From Candidatus Corynebacterium faecipullorum (GTDB lineage Bacteria; Actinomycetota; Actinomycetes; Mycobacteriales; Mycobacteriaceae): DNA of 11,704 nucleotides. Below are positions 1-6,015 of this stretch, piece by piece. The notes beneath the pieces are model-generated. The model did no database searches, had not been told where the DNA came from, and worked only from the letters and a program-made list of their open reading frames with translations. The translations under genes were made by a program, and so were the position numbers. The number at the start of each line of letters is the position of its first letter. The first letter of the stretch is position 1. The stretch is from positions 1-11,704 of the forward strand of contig DXEO01000070.1 of NCBI GenBank assembly GCA_019114925.1. Direction: 5' to 3'.

Positions 1-270
1 GTCGGCGCTACCCGCTGGTTTACCAACGCCCCCTTCGTCTTCGAGGCCGTCCTCGCCGTGCTCTTCGGCACCGTCCTCGCTGGCGTGGGCGTCTACCTGG
101 GCAAGAACTTTGTCCTCGACCCGTCGTTGAAGAACCTCTACTCCTCCCAGCTGCTGGCGCCCATCCGGGACTCGGATATCTGGGTCGCCATTCCCCTCAT
201 CGGCGCGGTGGCCATCGTCTTCGCCGCCCTTGCCGCCTGGGTTACCTTGCGTGCCTACGTGCGCAAGTAG
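1..270 (+). CDS. ftsX: Cell division protein FtsX, C-terminal part (5' truncated by window edge)
   Basis: Frame 1 is open from the first base and ends at TAG 268-270, giving the last 89 residues. They begin VGATRWFTNAPFVFEAVL, the conserved FtsX stretch just before its last membrane segments. Two hydrophobic helices follow, roughly residues 12-34 and 60-86 of the visible part, ending in the basic tail RAYVRK. FtsX is the membrane subunit of the FtsEX complex, an ABC-type system that does not transport but activates peptidoglycan hydrolases at the division site. ftsE should lie just upstream, outside the window. In actinobacteria ftsEX commonly precedes smpB, as seen here. The GTG at 58 is internal and is not the true start. 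Identification rests on the short C-terminal motif plus gene order. Confidence 0.9.
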   Translation, partial: VGATRWFTNAPFVFEAVLAVLFGTVLAGVGVYLGKNFVLDPSLKNLYSSQLLAPIRDSDIWVAIPLIGAVAIVFAALAAWVTLRAYVRK

Positions 271-289
271 CTTCCCGATGCCCCCTTGC

Positions 290-325
290 ACCCCGCGGCT
301 GCCCGCCGCGGGGTTCGTTGGTTTT
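290..325 (+). terminator. Hairpin terminator after ftsX
   Basis: A perfect 10-bp GC-rich stem (290-299 with 305-314) encloses the five-base loop TGCCC. It is followed by a T-rich but interrupted stretch (TCGTTGGTTTTA). It lies 19 bases after the ftsX stop. The weak T tract suggests partial termination, so some read-through into smpB is possible. Confidence 0.7.
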
Positions 326-363
326 AGGGCTGGCGTGCACGCGCCGGTACAATAGGATGGATT

Positions 364-864
364 ATGGCGAAGAAAGCAAAAAAGAAGAAAGCGGTCGACA
401 ATAACTCGACCCTGGCGACCAACCGCCGCGCTCGCCACGACTTTAAAATCCTGGACACGTACGAGTGCGGCATGGTGCTTGTCGGCACCGAGATCAAGTC
501 CATGCGCGAGGGCAAAATCTCGCTCGTTGACGCGTTCGCGACCATCGATGACGGCGAGGTCTACGTGCGCAACCTCCACATCCCGGAGTATTCCTATGGC
601 TCGTGGACGAACCACTCGCCGAAGCGCACCCGCAAGCTGCTGCTGCACCGCAGGGAGATTGACAAGCTCATGGGCCAGGTCCGCGACGGCAATAAGACGC
701 TCATCCCGTTGCGCGTCTACTTGAAGGACGGCCGCGCGAAGCTGGAGCTTGGCCTGGCGCAGGGTAAGCAGGACTACGACAAGCGCGAGGCCATCAAGCG
801 CCGCGACCAGGATCGCGAGATTACCCGCGAGCTGGGACGCCGCATCAAGGGCATCAACGCCTAA
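364..864 (+). CDS. smpB: SsrA-binding protein SmpB
   Basis: This 166-residue protein has the full SmpB pattern: a lysine-rich start (MAKKAKKKK), NRRARHDFKILDTYECGMVLVGTEIKSMREGK at about 20-51, then NLHIPEY near residue 70, RKLLLH near 90, and the basic tail YDKREAIKRRDQDREITRELGR. SmpB binds the tRNA-like domain of tmRNA and delivers it to stalled ribosomes; the basic tail enters the empty mRNA channel. Its RNA partner, ssrA, lies in the same window at 1727. The start is supported by AGGA at 354-357, six bases before the ATG. TACAAT at 348-353 looks like a -10 element and would give a very short leader, but I see no convincing -35, so transcription may be partly read-through from ftsX. Confidence 0.97.
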   Translation: MAKKAKKKKAVDNNSTLATNRRARHDFKILDTYECGMVLVGTEIKSMREGKISLVDAFATIDDGEVYVRNLHIPEYSYGSWTNHSPKRTRKLLLHRREIDKLMGQVRDGNKTLIPLRVYLKDGRAKLELGLAQGKQDYDKREAIKRRDQDREITRELGRRIKGINA

Positions 865-885
865 AACGCGCGTAGCCTGGGGCCC

Positions 886-1236
886 ATGATGTACACGGCT
901 AAGGCACACGACGTCATTAAAGGCGAAGAGAAGACTCACGGTGTGACGGTCCTCGTCGACCGTCTCTGGCCGCGCGGTATCTCCAAGGACAAGCTGGCCC
1001 CGGATTACTGGTTCAAGGAGGTCGCGCCCAGCCCCGGCCTGCGCAAATGGTGGAACCATGACGAGGATTCTTTCGACGAGTTTAAGAAACGCTATCGCGC
1101 CGAGCTCGAAGAAAACGACTCCGAGGACATGGACGAGCTGCGACAACTCGCCAAGGACGGCGATGTCACGCTGCTCTTCGCCGCGAAGGACCGCGAGGTC
1201 AACCACGCGGTGGTGCTGGCGGACTACCTGCAGTAA
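886..1236 (+). CDS. DUF488 family protein
   Basis: The 116-residue protein matches the small DUF488 family in length and motifs: VTVLVDRLWPRGISKDK at about 20-36, the WF...APSPGLRKWWNHD block at about 42-59, FKKRYRAEL at 66-74 and a closing TLLFAAKDREVNHAVVLADYL. The family has conserved Arg and Trp residues suggesting an enzyme active site, but no settled function is known to me. It starts 21 bases after smpB with adjacent ATG codons at 886 and 889, and the ribosome-binding site is poor, so coupled translation from smpB is plausible. No signal peptide or membrane segment is seen; it should be cytosolic. Confidence 0.85.
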   Translation: MMYTAKAHDVIKGEEKTHGVTVLVDRLWPRGISKDKLAPDYWFKEVAPSPGLRKWWNHDEDSFDEFKKRYRAELEENDSEDMDELRQLAKDGDVTLLFAAKDREVNHAVVLADYLQ

Positions 1237-1248
1237 AAGGCGGCATTC

Positions 1249-1662
1249 ATGGATCGCTCTTTTGACCTCGCTGCGTTCGTCGCGAAGATGGACGAGCTGA
1301 TTAACCGCTATGTGGCGCCGGATCAGGGACTGCCGCCCGAAGACGTCAGCGTGTGGGCGGCGTGGTACACCCAGGACTTCGTCTATCTCATCATCGAGGC
1401 ACAGCGAGGCGGGACGACATATATCGGTTACGAAGTGGACTTCGGGCGAGCCCACAGGGACGTCTCGGCGGAAGTAGAGACCGCTGTTCATGCTTGGGGT
1501 GACCAGATGGCAGGTGACTCATTCGTTGGTGTTGTCCCGTTTGATTCCTCCGATGTCATTTACTGGTGGGATGCTCGGTGGGTGGCCAAGGACGTCCCGC
1601 GAACATTAGCCGACATCGACGGCGCGGTAGAGGCGGCATCGGAAAGCTGGTTGCTGGAATAG
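1249..1662 (+). CDS. Hypothetical protein, 137 residues, acidic and aromatic-rich
   Basis: I do not recognise the family. The start is well supported: AAGGCGG at 1237-1243 lies five bases before the ATG, and only 12 bases separate it from the DUF488 stop, so the two are probably co-transcribed. The protein is acidic and unusually rich in tryptophan and tyrosine (VWAAWYTQDFVYLIIE at about 35-50, VIYWWDARWVAKD at about 103-115). It has no signal peptide, transmembrane helix or obvious catalytic motif. The alternation of aromatic and hydrophobic residues suggests a small mixed alpha/beta soluble fold. It could be a lineage-specific orphan linked to the smpB-ssrA locus by position only. Confidence 0.7.
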   Translation: MDRSFDLAAFVAKMDELINRYVAPDQGLPPEDVSVWAAWYTQDFVYLIIEAQRGGTTYIGYEVDFGRAHRDVSAEVETAVHAWGDQMAGDSFVGVVPFDSSDVIYWWDARWVAKDVPRTLADIDGAVEAASESWLLE

Positions 1663-1690
1663 GCCTACGTGGGGTAGCGTTATACGAACT

Positions 1691-1716
1691 GTAGAGAGCG
1701 CACAATCCCGCTCTAC
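1691..1716 (+). promoter_or_regulatory. Possible ssrA promoter region with short inverted repeat
   Basis: Between the 137-codon gene and ssrA (64 bases) AGAGCG at 1695-1700 is complementary to CGCTCT at 1709-1714, and GTAGAG 1691-1696 can alternatively pair with CTCTAC 1711-1716. The loop holds CACAAT (1701-1706), a plausible -10 element about 20 bases before the mature tmRNA 5' end. I see no clear -35. A promoter must exist hereabouts for strong tmRNA synthesis, but its exact site is uncertain. Confidence 0.3.
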
Positions 1717-1726
1717 TGCAATGCAT

Positions 1727-2105
1727 GGGGTTGATATGGTTTCGACTTCGTACATTGAGCCAGGGGAAGCGTGCCGGTGCAGGCTAGAGACCACCGTTAA
1801 GCGTCGTAGCAACCAATAAACGCAGAGAAGAACTCTCAGCGTGACTACGCCCTCGCTGCCTAATTACAGCGACGCGTGTCTGTCAGCCTAGGTTTGGTTC
1901 CTTACCTAGATCCTGGCATCGACTAAGGAACTTGCCTGACCGGTTTGTTGTTCGGCCGGTTAGGGACTTTTAGAGCAACTGGGCCCATCATCCGGAGCGA
2001 GTTTGCCCGAGCCGGAGGGCCGAGTAGAGATCCTGTGCAGACTGCGCACGGAGAAGCCCTGGCGAGGTGACGAAGGACCCGGGTTCAATTCCCGGCGGCT
2101 CCACC
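1727..2105 (+). ncRNA. ssrA: Transfer-messenger RNA (tmRNA)
   Basis: This is a one-piece tmRNA of about 379 nt. The 5' end GGGGTTG (1727-1733) pairs with CGGCTCC (2096-2102), keeping the G3-U pair (G1729-U2100) that alanyl-tRNA synthetase recognises. The T arm is CCGGG/CCCGG (2079-2083 and 2091-2095) around TTCAATT. The tag reading frame opens at GCA 1822 and ends at TAA 1861-1863. The RNA is charged with alanine, enters stalled ribosomes with SmpB and adds a degradation tag to the incomplete protein. The gene encodes A2103 as discriminator and then CC followed by G, so the final A of CCA must be added after transcription. The 3' part recurs, inverted, at 3361-3390. Confidence 0.97.
1822..1863 (+). 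other. tmRNA proteolysis tag reading frame
   Basis: Codons from the resume codon GCA read AEKNSQRDYALAA and then TAA. The YALAA ending is the usual protease-recognised end of actinobacterial tags. From memory, other Corynebacterium tags have the same frame (AExxQRDYALAA), one residue shorter than this 13-residue tag. The first, tRNA-borne alanine is not encoded here. Confidence 0.9.
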
Positions 2106-2111
2106 GAATGG

Positions 2112-2150
2112 CAAGAAACCCGCTGGTCATAACGGCCAGCGGGTTTCTTG
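2112..2150 (+). terminator. Strong hairpin terminator between ssrA and the convergent monooxygenase gene
   Basis: A 17-bp stem (2112-2128 with 2134-2150, one T-G pair) closes a five-base loop ATAAC. The upper GC part and the TTTCTTG end make it a good factor-independent terminator six bases after tmRNA. The left arm starts CAAGAAA, so the complement also ends in T-rich sequence; it can therefore stop the minus-strand gene ending at 2166 as well. Confidence 0.85.
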
Positions 2151-2165
2151 TGTGAAGGGGGCGGA

Positions 2166-3233
2166 TTAGTCGATCGGGTAACCGGTGACCGGGCCCTCGG
2201 TGTTCGGCTGCCAGCCCAACGCAGGGGCGACATGGGAGGCGAAGTTATCCAGAATCTTCACGTTGACGTCCACACCCATGCCGGTCGGGATGGTGATTAG
2301 TAGGGTGTCGGCGGACATTACCGCCGGGTCGGCCTTGAGCTGCTCGATAAGCTTGTCGGGCTCGGCGGCATAGGTGCGGCCGAAGGTGGACGCACCGGCG
2401 TCGGGCAGCATGCCCACCTGGTCGGAGCCGGAAGCCTGCATGCCGAAGCGTTGCATGTCGGCGCCGTCCAGGATGGGGAAGATGGAGCGGGAGATGGACA
2501 CGCGTGGGGTCCAGTCGTGGCCCGCTTCCTTCCACGCGGCCCGGTAGCGGCTGATCTGCTCCGCTTGGATCTCTCCCAAGGTCCCGGCGGTGGTCTCGGA
2601 AACCAGGGTGGAAGACATCAGGTTTAGCCCGTCCTTAGCAGTCTGCTCTGCCGACGTGTGAGTGCCGGAGCCGTAGAAGATGTGCTTGCGCAGCTCCGGT
2701 GCCATGGGGAAGACGGGGAGGGCGGAGCCGGGCTGGAACATATTCGGGTATTGGCGGTCCAGGGGCGCGGCGGTGGCAAACCCGTTGCCGTCCACCGCGG
2801 CCATGAACGCCTCGAGGTGGTCGCGCGCCACGTCCGCGCCGTTGGGGGCCTCGCCCTTGTAGCCGAAAGCCTCCCAGCCGCGCTCGGCAACCTCCGGGGC
2901 GCCGCGCGAGACGCCCAAGGCAACGCGGCCGCCGGAGAGCTGGTAGAGGGAGGCAGCCTCTTCGGCGAGGTAGAGCGGGTTTTCGTAGCGCATGTCAATC
3001 ACGCCGGTGCCCACCTCGATGTTCTTGGTGGTGGCGGCGACTGCGCCGAGCAGCGGCATCGGGGCGGAGGCTTGCGGTACGAAGTGGTGGACGCGGAAAG
3101 ACGCGTTGTTCACGCCGATCTCATCTGCGGCCTGGGCGATTTCCAGGTGGATCTTCGCGACTGTTTCCGCGGACGGGCCGCGCTGGCCCCCGAATGCGTA
3201 GTGTCCGAAGCTTAAGAATCCGAATGCTTTCAT
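2166..3233 (-). CDS. Flavin-dependent luciferase-like (LLM class) monooxygenase
   Basis: The 355-residue protein has luciferase-family features: MKAFGFLSFGHY at the start (first barrel strand), HHFVPQASAPMPLLGAVAATTKNIEVGTGVI at about 49-79, and YENPLYLAEEAASLYQLSGGRVALGVSRGAP at about 83-113. This family folds as a TIM barrel and uses reduced FMN, supplied by a reductase or bound F420, to oxidise organic substrates; the substrate here cannot be read from sequence. No signal peptide is present. The start is supported by AGGAG on the minus strand (complement of 3244-3248). Its 3' end faces ssrA across the shared terminator, and it is divergent from the DJ-1-like gene. Flavin versus F420 use is not decided. 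Confidence 0.88.
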   Translation of the reverse strand: MKAFGFLSFGHYAFGGQRGPSAETVAKIHLEIAQAADEIGVNNASFRVHHFVPQASAPMPLLGAVAATTKNIEVGTGVIDMRYENPLYLAEEAASLYQLSGGRVALGVSRGAPEVAERGWEAFGYKGEAPNGADVARDHLEAFMAAVDGNGFATAAPLDRQYPNMFQPGSALPVFPMAPELRKHIFYGSGTHTSAEQTAKDGLNLMSSTLVSETTAGTLGEIQAEQISRYRAAWKEAGHDWTPRVSISRSIFPILDGADMQRFGMQASGSDQVGMLPDAGASTFGRTYAAEPDKLIEQLKADPAVMSADTLLITIPTGMGVDVNVKILDNFASHVAPALGWQPNTEGPVTGYPID

Positions 3234-3290
3234 TGGTTAAGTACTCCTATTGGTGACGTATCAACAACCAGGGTAGTGTTCCGCCCGCAG

Positions 3291-3319
3291 ATTGTCACGG
3301 CCTAGGGTGGTTCCATCAA
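3291..3319 (-). promoter_or_regulatory. Candidate promoter of the monooxygenase gene
   Basis: On the minus strand TTGATG (complement of 3314-3319) and GACAAT (complement of 3291-3296) stand 17 bases apart, each matching four of six consensus positions. Transcription would start near 3285, leaving a leader of about 50 bases with AGGAG. Ten bases upstream is a small palindrome, TAGAA-AGCG-TTCTA (3329-3342), placed where a regulator could bind. Confidence 0.4.
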
Positions 3320-3360
3320 AACCCCAATTAGAAAGCGTTCTATCTGGCGTCTCTTCGTGT

Positions 3361-3390
3361 GTGGGGCCGCCGGGAATTGAACCCGGGTCC
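3361..3390 (-). repeat. Inverted partial copy of the tmRNA 3' end
   Basis: Read on the minus strand, 3390 to 3361 matches 2075-2104 of ssrA in 29 of 30 bases, including 25 identical bases in a row covering the whole T arm and the start of the acceptor strand. The single change replaces the U of the tmRNA G3-U pair by C (plus-strand G3365). The match stops sharply at both ends. I looked for a matching 5' acceptor strand 60-75 bases upstream on the minus strand and found none, so this is a fragment and not a working tRNA or tmRNA. It may be a leftover attachment site of an element that integrates at ssrA. The copy is inverted, unlike a simple pair of att sites. Confidence 0.8.
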
Positions 3391-3434
3391 CATATGCTCG
3401 TTGGTATTCGTGCGACCTGCTTTAGGACGGCCGC

Positions 3435-4121
3435 ATGGATACCGAATCTCTCTGCATCACAGTCGTCCTGTTTGAGGGCTTTGAGCTTCTCGACGTCTTT
3501 GGACCCGTCCAGCTGCTTCGAGCTGTCCCCGAGGTTTTGGTTGTCTTTGCGGGTCTGGATGGCGAGCCAGTCGCGAGTTCTCAGGGTGGGGAAGTAGTGC
3601 CGACGATGTCTTATGTGCAGATTGAGCCGACCGACGCCCTCCTCATTCCCGGAGGTAAAGGAACCCGGCGGCTCGTAGAGGATGAATCCTTCCTGTCGTG
3701 GCTTCGCGGGGTGGGTGCACAGGCACCTTGGGTTGCCTCCGTGTGCACGGGTTCTGCGGTCTTGGCGGCGGCGGGACTCTTGGAAGGCTACGCCGCAACA
3801 AGCAACAAGCGTGCGTTTGCGTGGGCGAGTTCCTTTGGGGAGTCCGTGACCTGGCAGCCGCAGGCGAGGTGGGTGCACGACCGTAATCGGTGGACCTCCT
3901 CAGGTGTTGCGGCGGGCATGGACATGACAGTCGCGCTCATCGCGCACCTCACTTCTGAAGTTGTTGCCATCGATGCTGCCAACTTTGCAGAATATGAGCC
4001 ACACCGCGACAGTGGATGGGATCCTTTTGCACGGCTCAACGGGCTGGTTCCGTCGGGCGGTGCCGAAACTGAGTGTGGGGACGTTACGTTTGACCAACCT
4101 GTCGACGCTCACGGTAGATAA
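3435..4121 (+). CDS. DJ-1/PfpI family (glutamine amidotransferase-like) protein
   Basis: The 228-residue protein shows the DJ-1/PfpI fold pattern: strand one VVLFEGFELLDVFGPVQLL at about 10-28, DALLIPGGKGTRRL at 67-80 and the nucleophile elbow ASVCTGSAVLAAAGLL at 101-116, with Cys104 as the likely active cysteine and Glu14 or Glu17 as partner. A second half RWVHDRNRWTSSGVAAGMDMTVALIAHL follows. The pattern is closest to isonitrile-hydratase-like or GlxA-type N-terminal domains, but there is no AraC DNA-binding domain. TAG at 3423-3425 blocks any earlier in-frame start, and AGGA 3424-3427 serves as ribosome-binding site. The last 25 or so residues look unlike the family core and may be unstructured. 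Substrate unknown. Confidence 0.85.
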   Translation: MDTESLCITVVLFEGFELLDVFGPVQLLRAVPEVLVVFAGLDGEPVASSQGGEVVPTMSYVQIEPTDALLIPGGKGTRRLVEDESFLSWLRGVGAQAPWVASVCTGSAVLAAAGLLEGYAATSNKRAFAWASSFGESVTWQPQARWVHDRNRWTSSGVAAGMDMTVALIAHLTSEVVAIDAANFAEYEPHRDSGWDPFARLNGLVPSGGAETECGDVTFDQPVDAHGR

Positions 4122-4162
4122 GGCACTAAAAACTGGCGATTTTCGGTCGCTATCTACCGTGA
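4109..4162 (+). repeat. 12-bp perfect inverted repeat overlapping the DJ-1-like stop codon
   Basis: TCACGGTAGATA (4109-4120) is the exact reverse complement of TATCTACCGTGA (4151-4162), with 30 bases between. The left arm includes the first two bases of the stop codon. The loop contains AAAA and TTTT runs that can pair inside it. It could be a terminator, although no T tract follows the right arm. It could also be an mRNA end stabiliser or the trace of a small mobile repeat. Confidence 0.55.
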
Positions 4163-4340
4163 ATGTAGTGGGGGAAGGCTTGTAATGGGGCAGGGGCGGG
4201 AAGAAAGGCGGAGTAGGTCTGGCCGAAGAAAATGTGACGCGGGGCAAAAATATTTGTTACCTGAGTTACATTCCCGTGGTAGCCTTTTCCCAACAGTGTG
4301 ACGTGGAGCACTGGGACTGACCCCTACGACAGGAGTACCC
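4163..4340 (+). promoter_or_regulatory. Intergenic region upstream of the AbgT-family gene
   Basis: This stretch has no coding potential that I can support. It is purine-rich at first, then has an AT-rich patch (CAAAAATATTTGTTAC, 4245-4260) where a promoter may lie, though no clear -35/-10 pair was found. TGTGACG occurs twice (4233-4239 and 4297-4303), resembling half-sites of CRP-type regulators such as GlxR. CAGTG 4294-4298 mirrors CACTG 4309-4313. AGGAG at 4331-4335 is the ribosome-binding site of the next gene. Confidence 0.35.
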
Positions 4341-6011
4341 ATGAACAGCCCATCCAATGCAGCGCCACAAGGCGGCGCTGGTACCACGGAGAAACCAAAG
4401 GTAAATCCCGCCAAGAAAGAGCAAAAGTCGAGCCAACAATCCAGCGGGGGAATGCTAGATAAATTCCTCAATGGTGTCGAGTACATCGGCAACAAGCTGC
4501 CGGAGCCCTTCACCATCTTCCTGATCCTCTTCCTGATTACGGGTGTGCTCTCCACGATCATGGCGAAGATGGGCGTCGAGATTAAGGTGCCCGGATCGGA
4601 TGAAATCCAGCCGGTTAAAGGCTTGTTCACCGGTGAGGGGCTGACGTGGTTCACCACGACAATGGGTGAGAACTACATCAACTTCCCGCCGCTGGTGACG
4701 GTGCTGCCCATCATGCTGGCCGTGGGCGTGGCGGAGCGCTCCGGCATGCTCTCTGCGTTGATTCGCAAGCTTTTCGGTTCCGCGAAGCCGTGGCTGCTTC
4801 CGTACGCCGTCGGCGTTATCGGCGTGACGGCGTCCGTCATGGCAGACGCAGCCTTCGTTATTGTTCCGCCGCTGGCCGCGATGGTCTTCAAAGCTGCGGG
4901 CCGCCACCCGGTGGCCGGCCTGATCGGCGGCTTCGCCGCTGTGGGTGCTGGCTATTCCACTGCCTTGGTGCCTACCTCCCTCGATGCGCTCTTTGCTGGT
5001 ATTACGACCGCGGTCATGGAGACCCTGCCAAATACCGAGTTCGCATCCGTTAATGCGATGTCGAACTACTACTTCAACGTGGCCGCTTCCATCGTGCTCG
5101 GTGTGCTTGCCGGCTTCATCATCGACAAGGTTATCGAGCCGCGCATGTGGAAGCAGGAGGTTCCCACCGAAGAAGACATTGACCCCGAGGATGCCGCCGA
5201 GCGCGGCGACCGCGACGAGAACGGCGAGGAGCTCACCGCTGAACTGCGTCCGGCCGAATCCAAGGGCCTCATCTGGTCCGGTGTGGCCACGGTGATCCTC
5301 ACCGCCATGATTCTCTTCGCAGTTCTTCTGCCGGAGTCGCCCTGGCGTAACGGGGAGGGCGGCTTCTTGCCCAAGTCCCCGCTGCTGAACTCCATCGTCT
5401 TTATCGTGTTCGCCTACTTCTTGGTGCTCGGCGTGGTCTACGGCAAGGTTGTCGGCACGGTCAAGGGGATTACCGATGTCGTGAACATGATGATTGGCGC
5501 GCTCAAGGACATGATGAGCTTCCTTATTCTGGCGTTCATCCTGGGCCAGTTCGTGGCTCTCTTCGCCTGGACTGGTATCGGTACCTTCACTGCGGTGAAG
5601 GGTGCTGCCTTCCTGGAATCTATCGGGTTGACAGGCTTCCCGGCTATCTTTGCCTTCATCGTCCTGGCGTCCTGCCTGAACCTGCTGATTATTTCTGGCT
5701 CCTCCATGTGGACGCTCATGGCCGCGGTCTTCGTGCCCATGTTTGCCCTGCTGGGCTACGAGCCGGCCTTCATTCAAGGTGCATTCCGTGTGGGTGATTC
5801 CGCAACCCAGATCATCACCCCGCTGAACCCGTACATGATTGTCATGCTTGGCTTCCTCCAGCGCTATGAACGCGAGGCGGGTCTGGGAACGCTAATGTCG
5901 CGCCTTGTGCCCTTCGTGGTCCCATTCTTTACCGCGTGGGCGATCTTGCTGGCCATCTGGTTCTACGTGGACCTTCCGTTGGGACCGGGCAACAACGTCA
6001 TGATTGGTTAA
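4341..6011 (+). CDS. abgT: AbgT-family transporter (p-aminobenzoyl-glutamate type)
   Basis: The 556-residue membrane protein belongs to the AbgT family. A hydrophilic tail of about 38 residues (Ser, Gln, Lys rich) precedes LDKFLNGVEYIGNKLPEPFTIFLILFLI. Later come VMADAAFVIVPPLAAM, an acidic cytosolic loop at about 269-309, GSSMWTLMAAVFVPM near 453 and GDSATQIITPLNPY at 485-498, the re-entrant-loop motifs typical of the family. Family members either import p-aminobenzoyl-glutamate (E. coli AbgT) or export antimetabolites such as sulfonamides (MtrF, YdaH); sequence alone does not decide. The start has AGGAG five bases upstream. The M20 hydrolase starting 4 bases later supports an uptake-and-cleavage role. 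The name denotes family rather than proven substrate. Confidence 0.92.
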   Translation: MNSPSNAAPQGGAGTTEKPKVNPAKKEQKSSQQSSGGMLDKFLNGVEYIGNKLPEPFTIFLILFLITGVLSTIMAKMGVEIKVPGSDEIQPVKGLFTGEGLTWFTTTMGENYINFPPLVTVLPIMLAVGVAERSGMLSALIRKLFGSAKPWLLPYAVGVIGVTASVMADAAFVIVPPLAAMVFKAAGRHPVAGLIGGFAAVGAGYSTALVPTSLDALFAGITTAVMETLPNTEFASVNAMSNYYFNVAASIVLGVLAGFIIDKVIEPRMWKQEVPTEEDIDPEDAAERGDRDENGEELTAELRPAESKGLIWSGVATVILTAMILFAVLLPESPWRNGEGGFLPKSPLLNSIVFIVFAYFLVLGVVYGKVVGTVKGITDVVNMMIGALKDMMSFLILAFILGQFVALFAWTGIGTFTAVKGAAFLESIGLTGFPAIFAFIVLASCLNLLIISGSSMWTLMAAVFVPMFALLGYEPAFIQGAFRVGDSATQIITPLNPYMIVMLGFLQRYEREAGLGTLMSRLVPFVVPFFTAWAILLAIWFYVDLPLGPGNNVMIG

Positions 6012-6015
6012 ACGC

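Noticed and set aside
1988..2233. Minus-strand reading frame containing PPGIEPGS
   Set aside because: It is the antisense of the tmRNA 3' end; the PPGIEPGS string is a well-known false protein from translated tRNA/tmRNA ends. The same applies to a plus-strand frame at 3292-3597.
2658..3215. 185-codon plus-strand frame opposite the monooxygenase
   Set aside because: It is antisense to a well-supported family protein, has low-complexity Gly/Val/Ala composition and no recognisable motif.
3361..3440. A minus-strand tRNA gene suggested by a perfect T arm
   Set aside because: No 5' acceptor strand, D arm or anticodon arm can be found at the right distance; only the 3' third is present, matching ssrA.
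3261..3878. 205-codon minus-strand frame across the tmRNA fragment and DJ-1-like gene
   Set aside because: It overlaps a conserved gene on the other strand and runs through the tmRNA fragment; it resembles no protein family.
4455..5777. Long minus-strand open frame of 440 codons
   Set aside because: It lies wholly opposite the AbgT-family gene, and its His/Arg/Glu-rich composition is typical of antisense of a high-GC membrane-protein gene.
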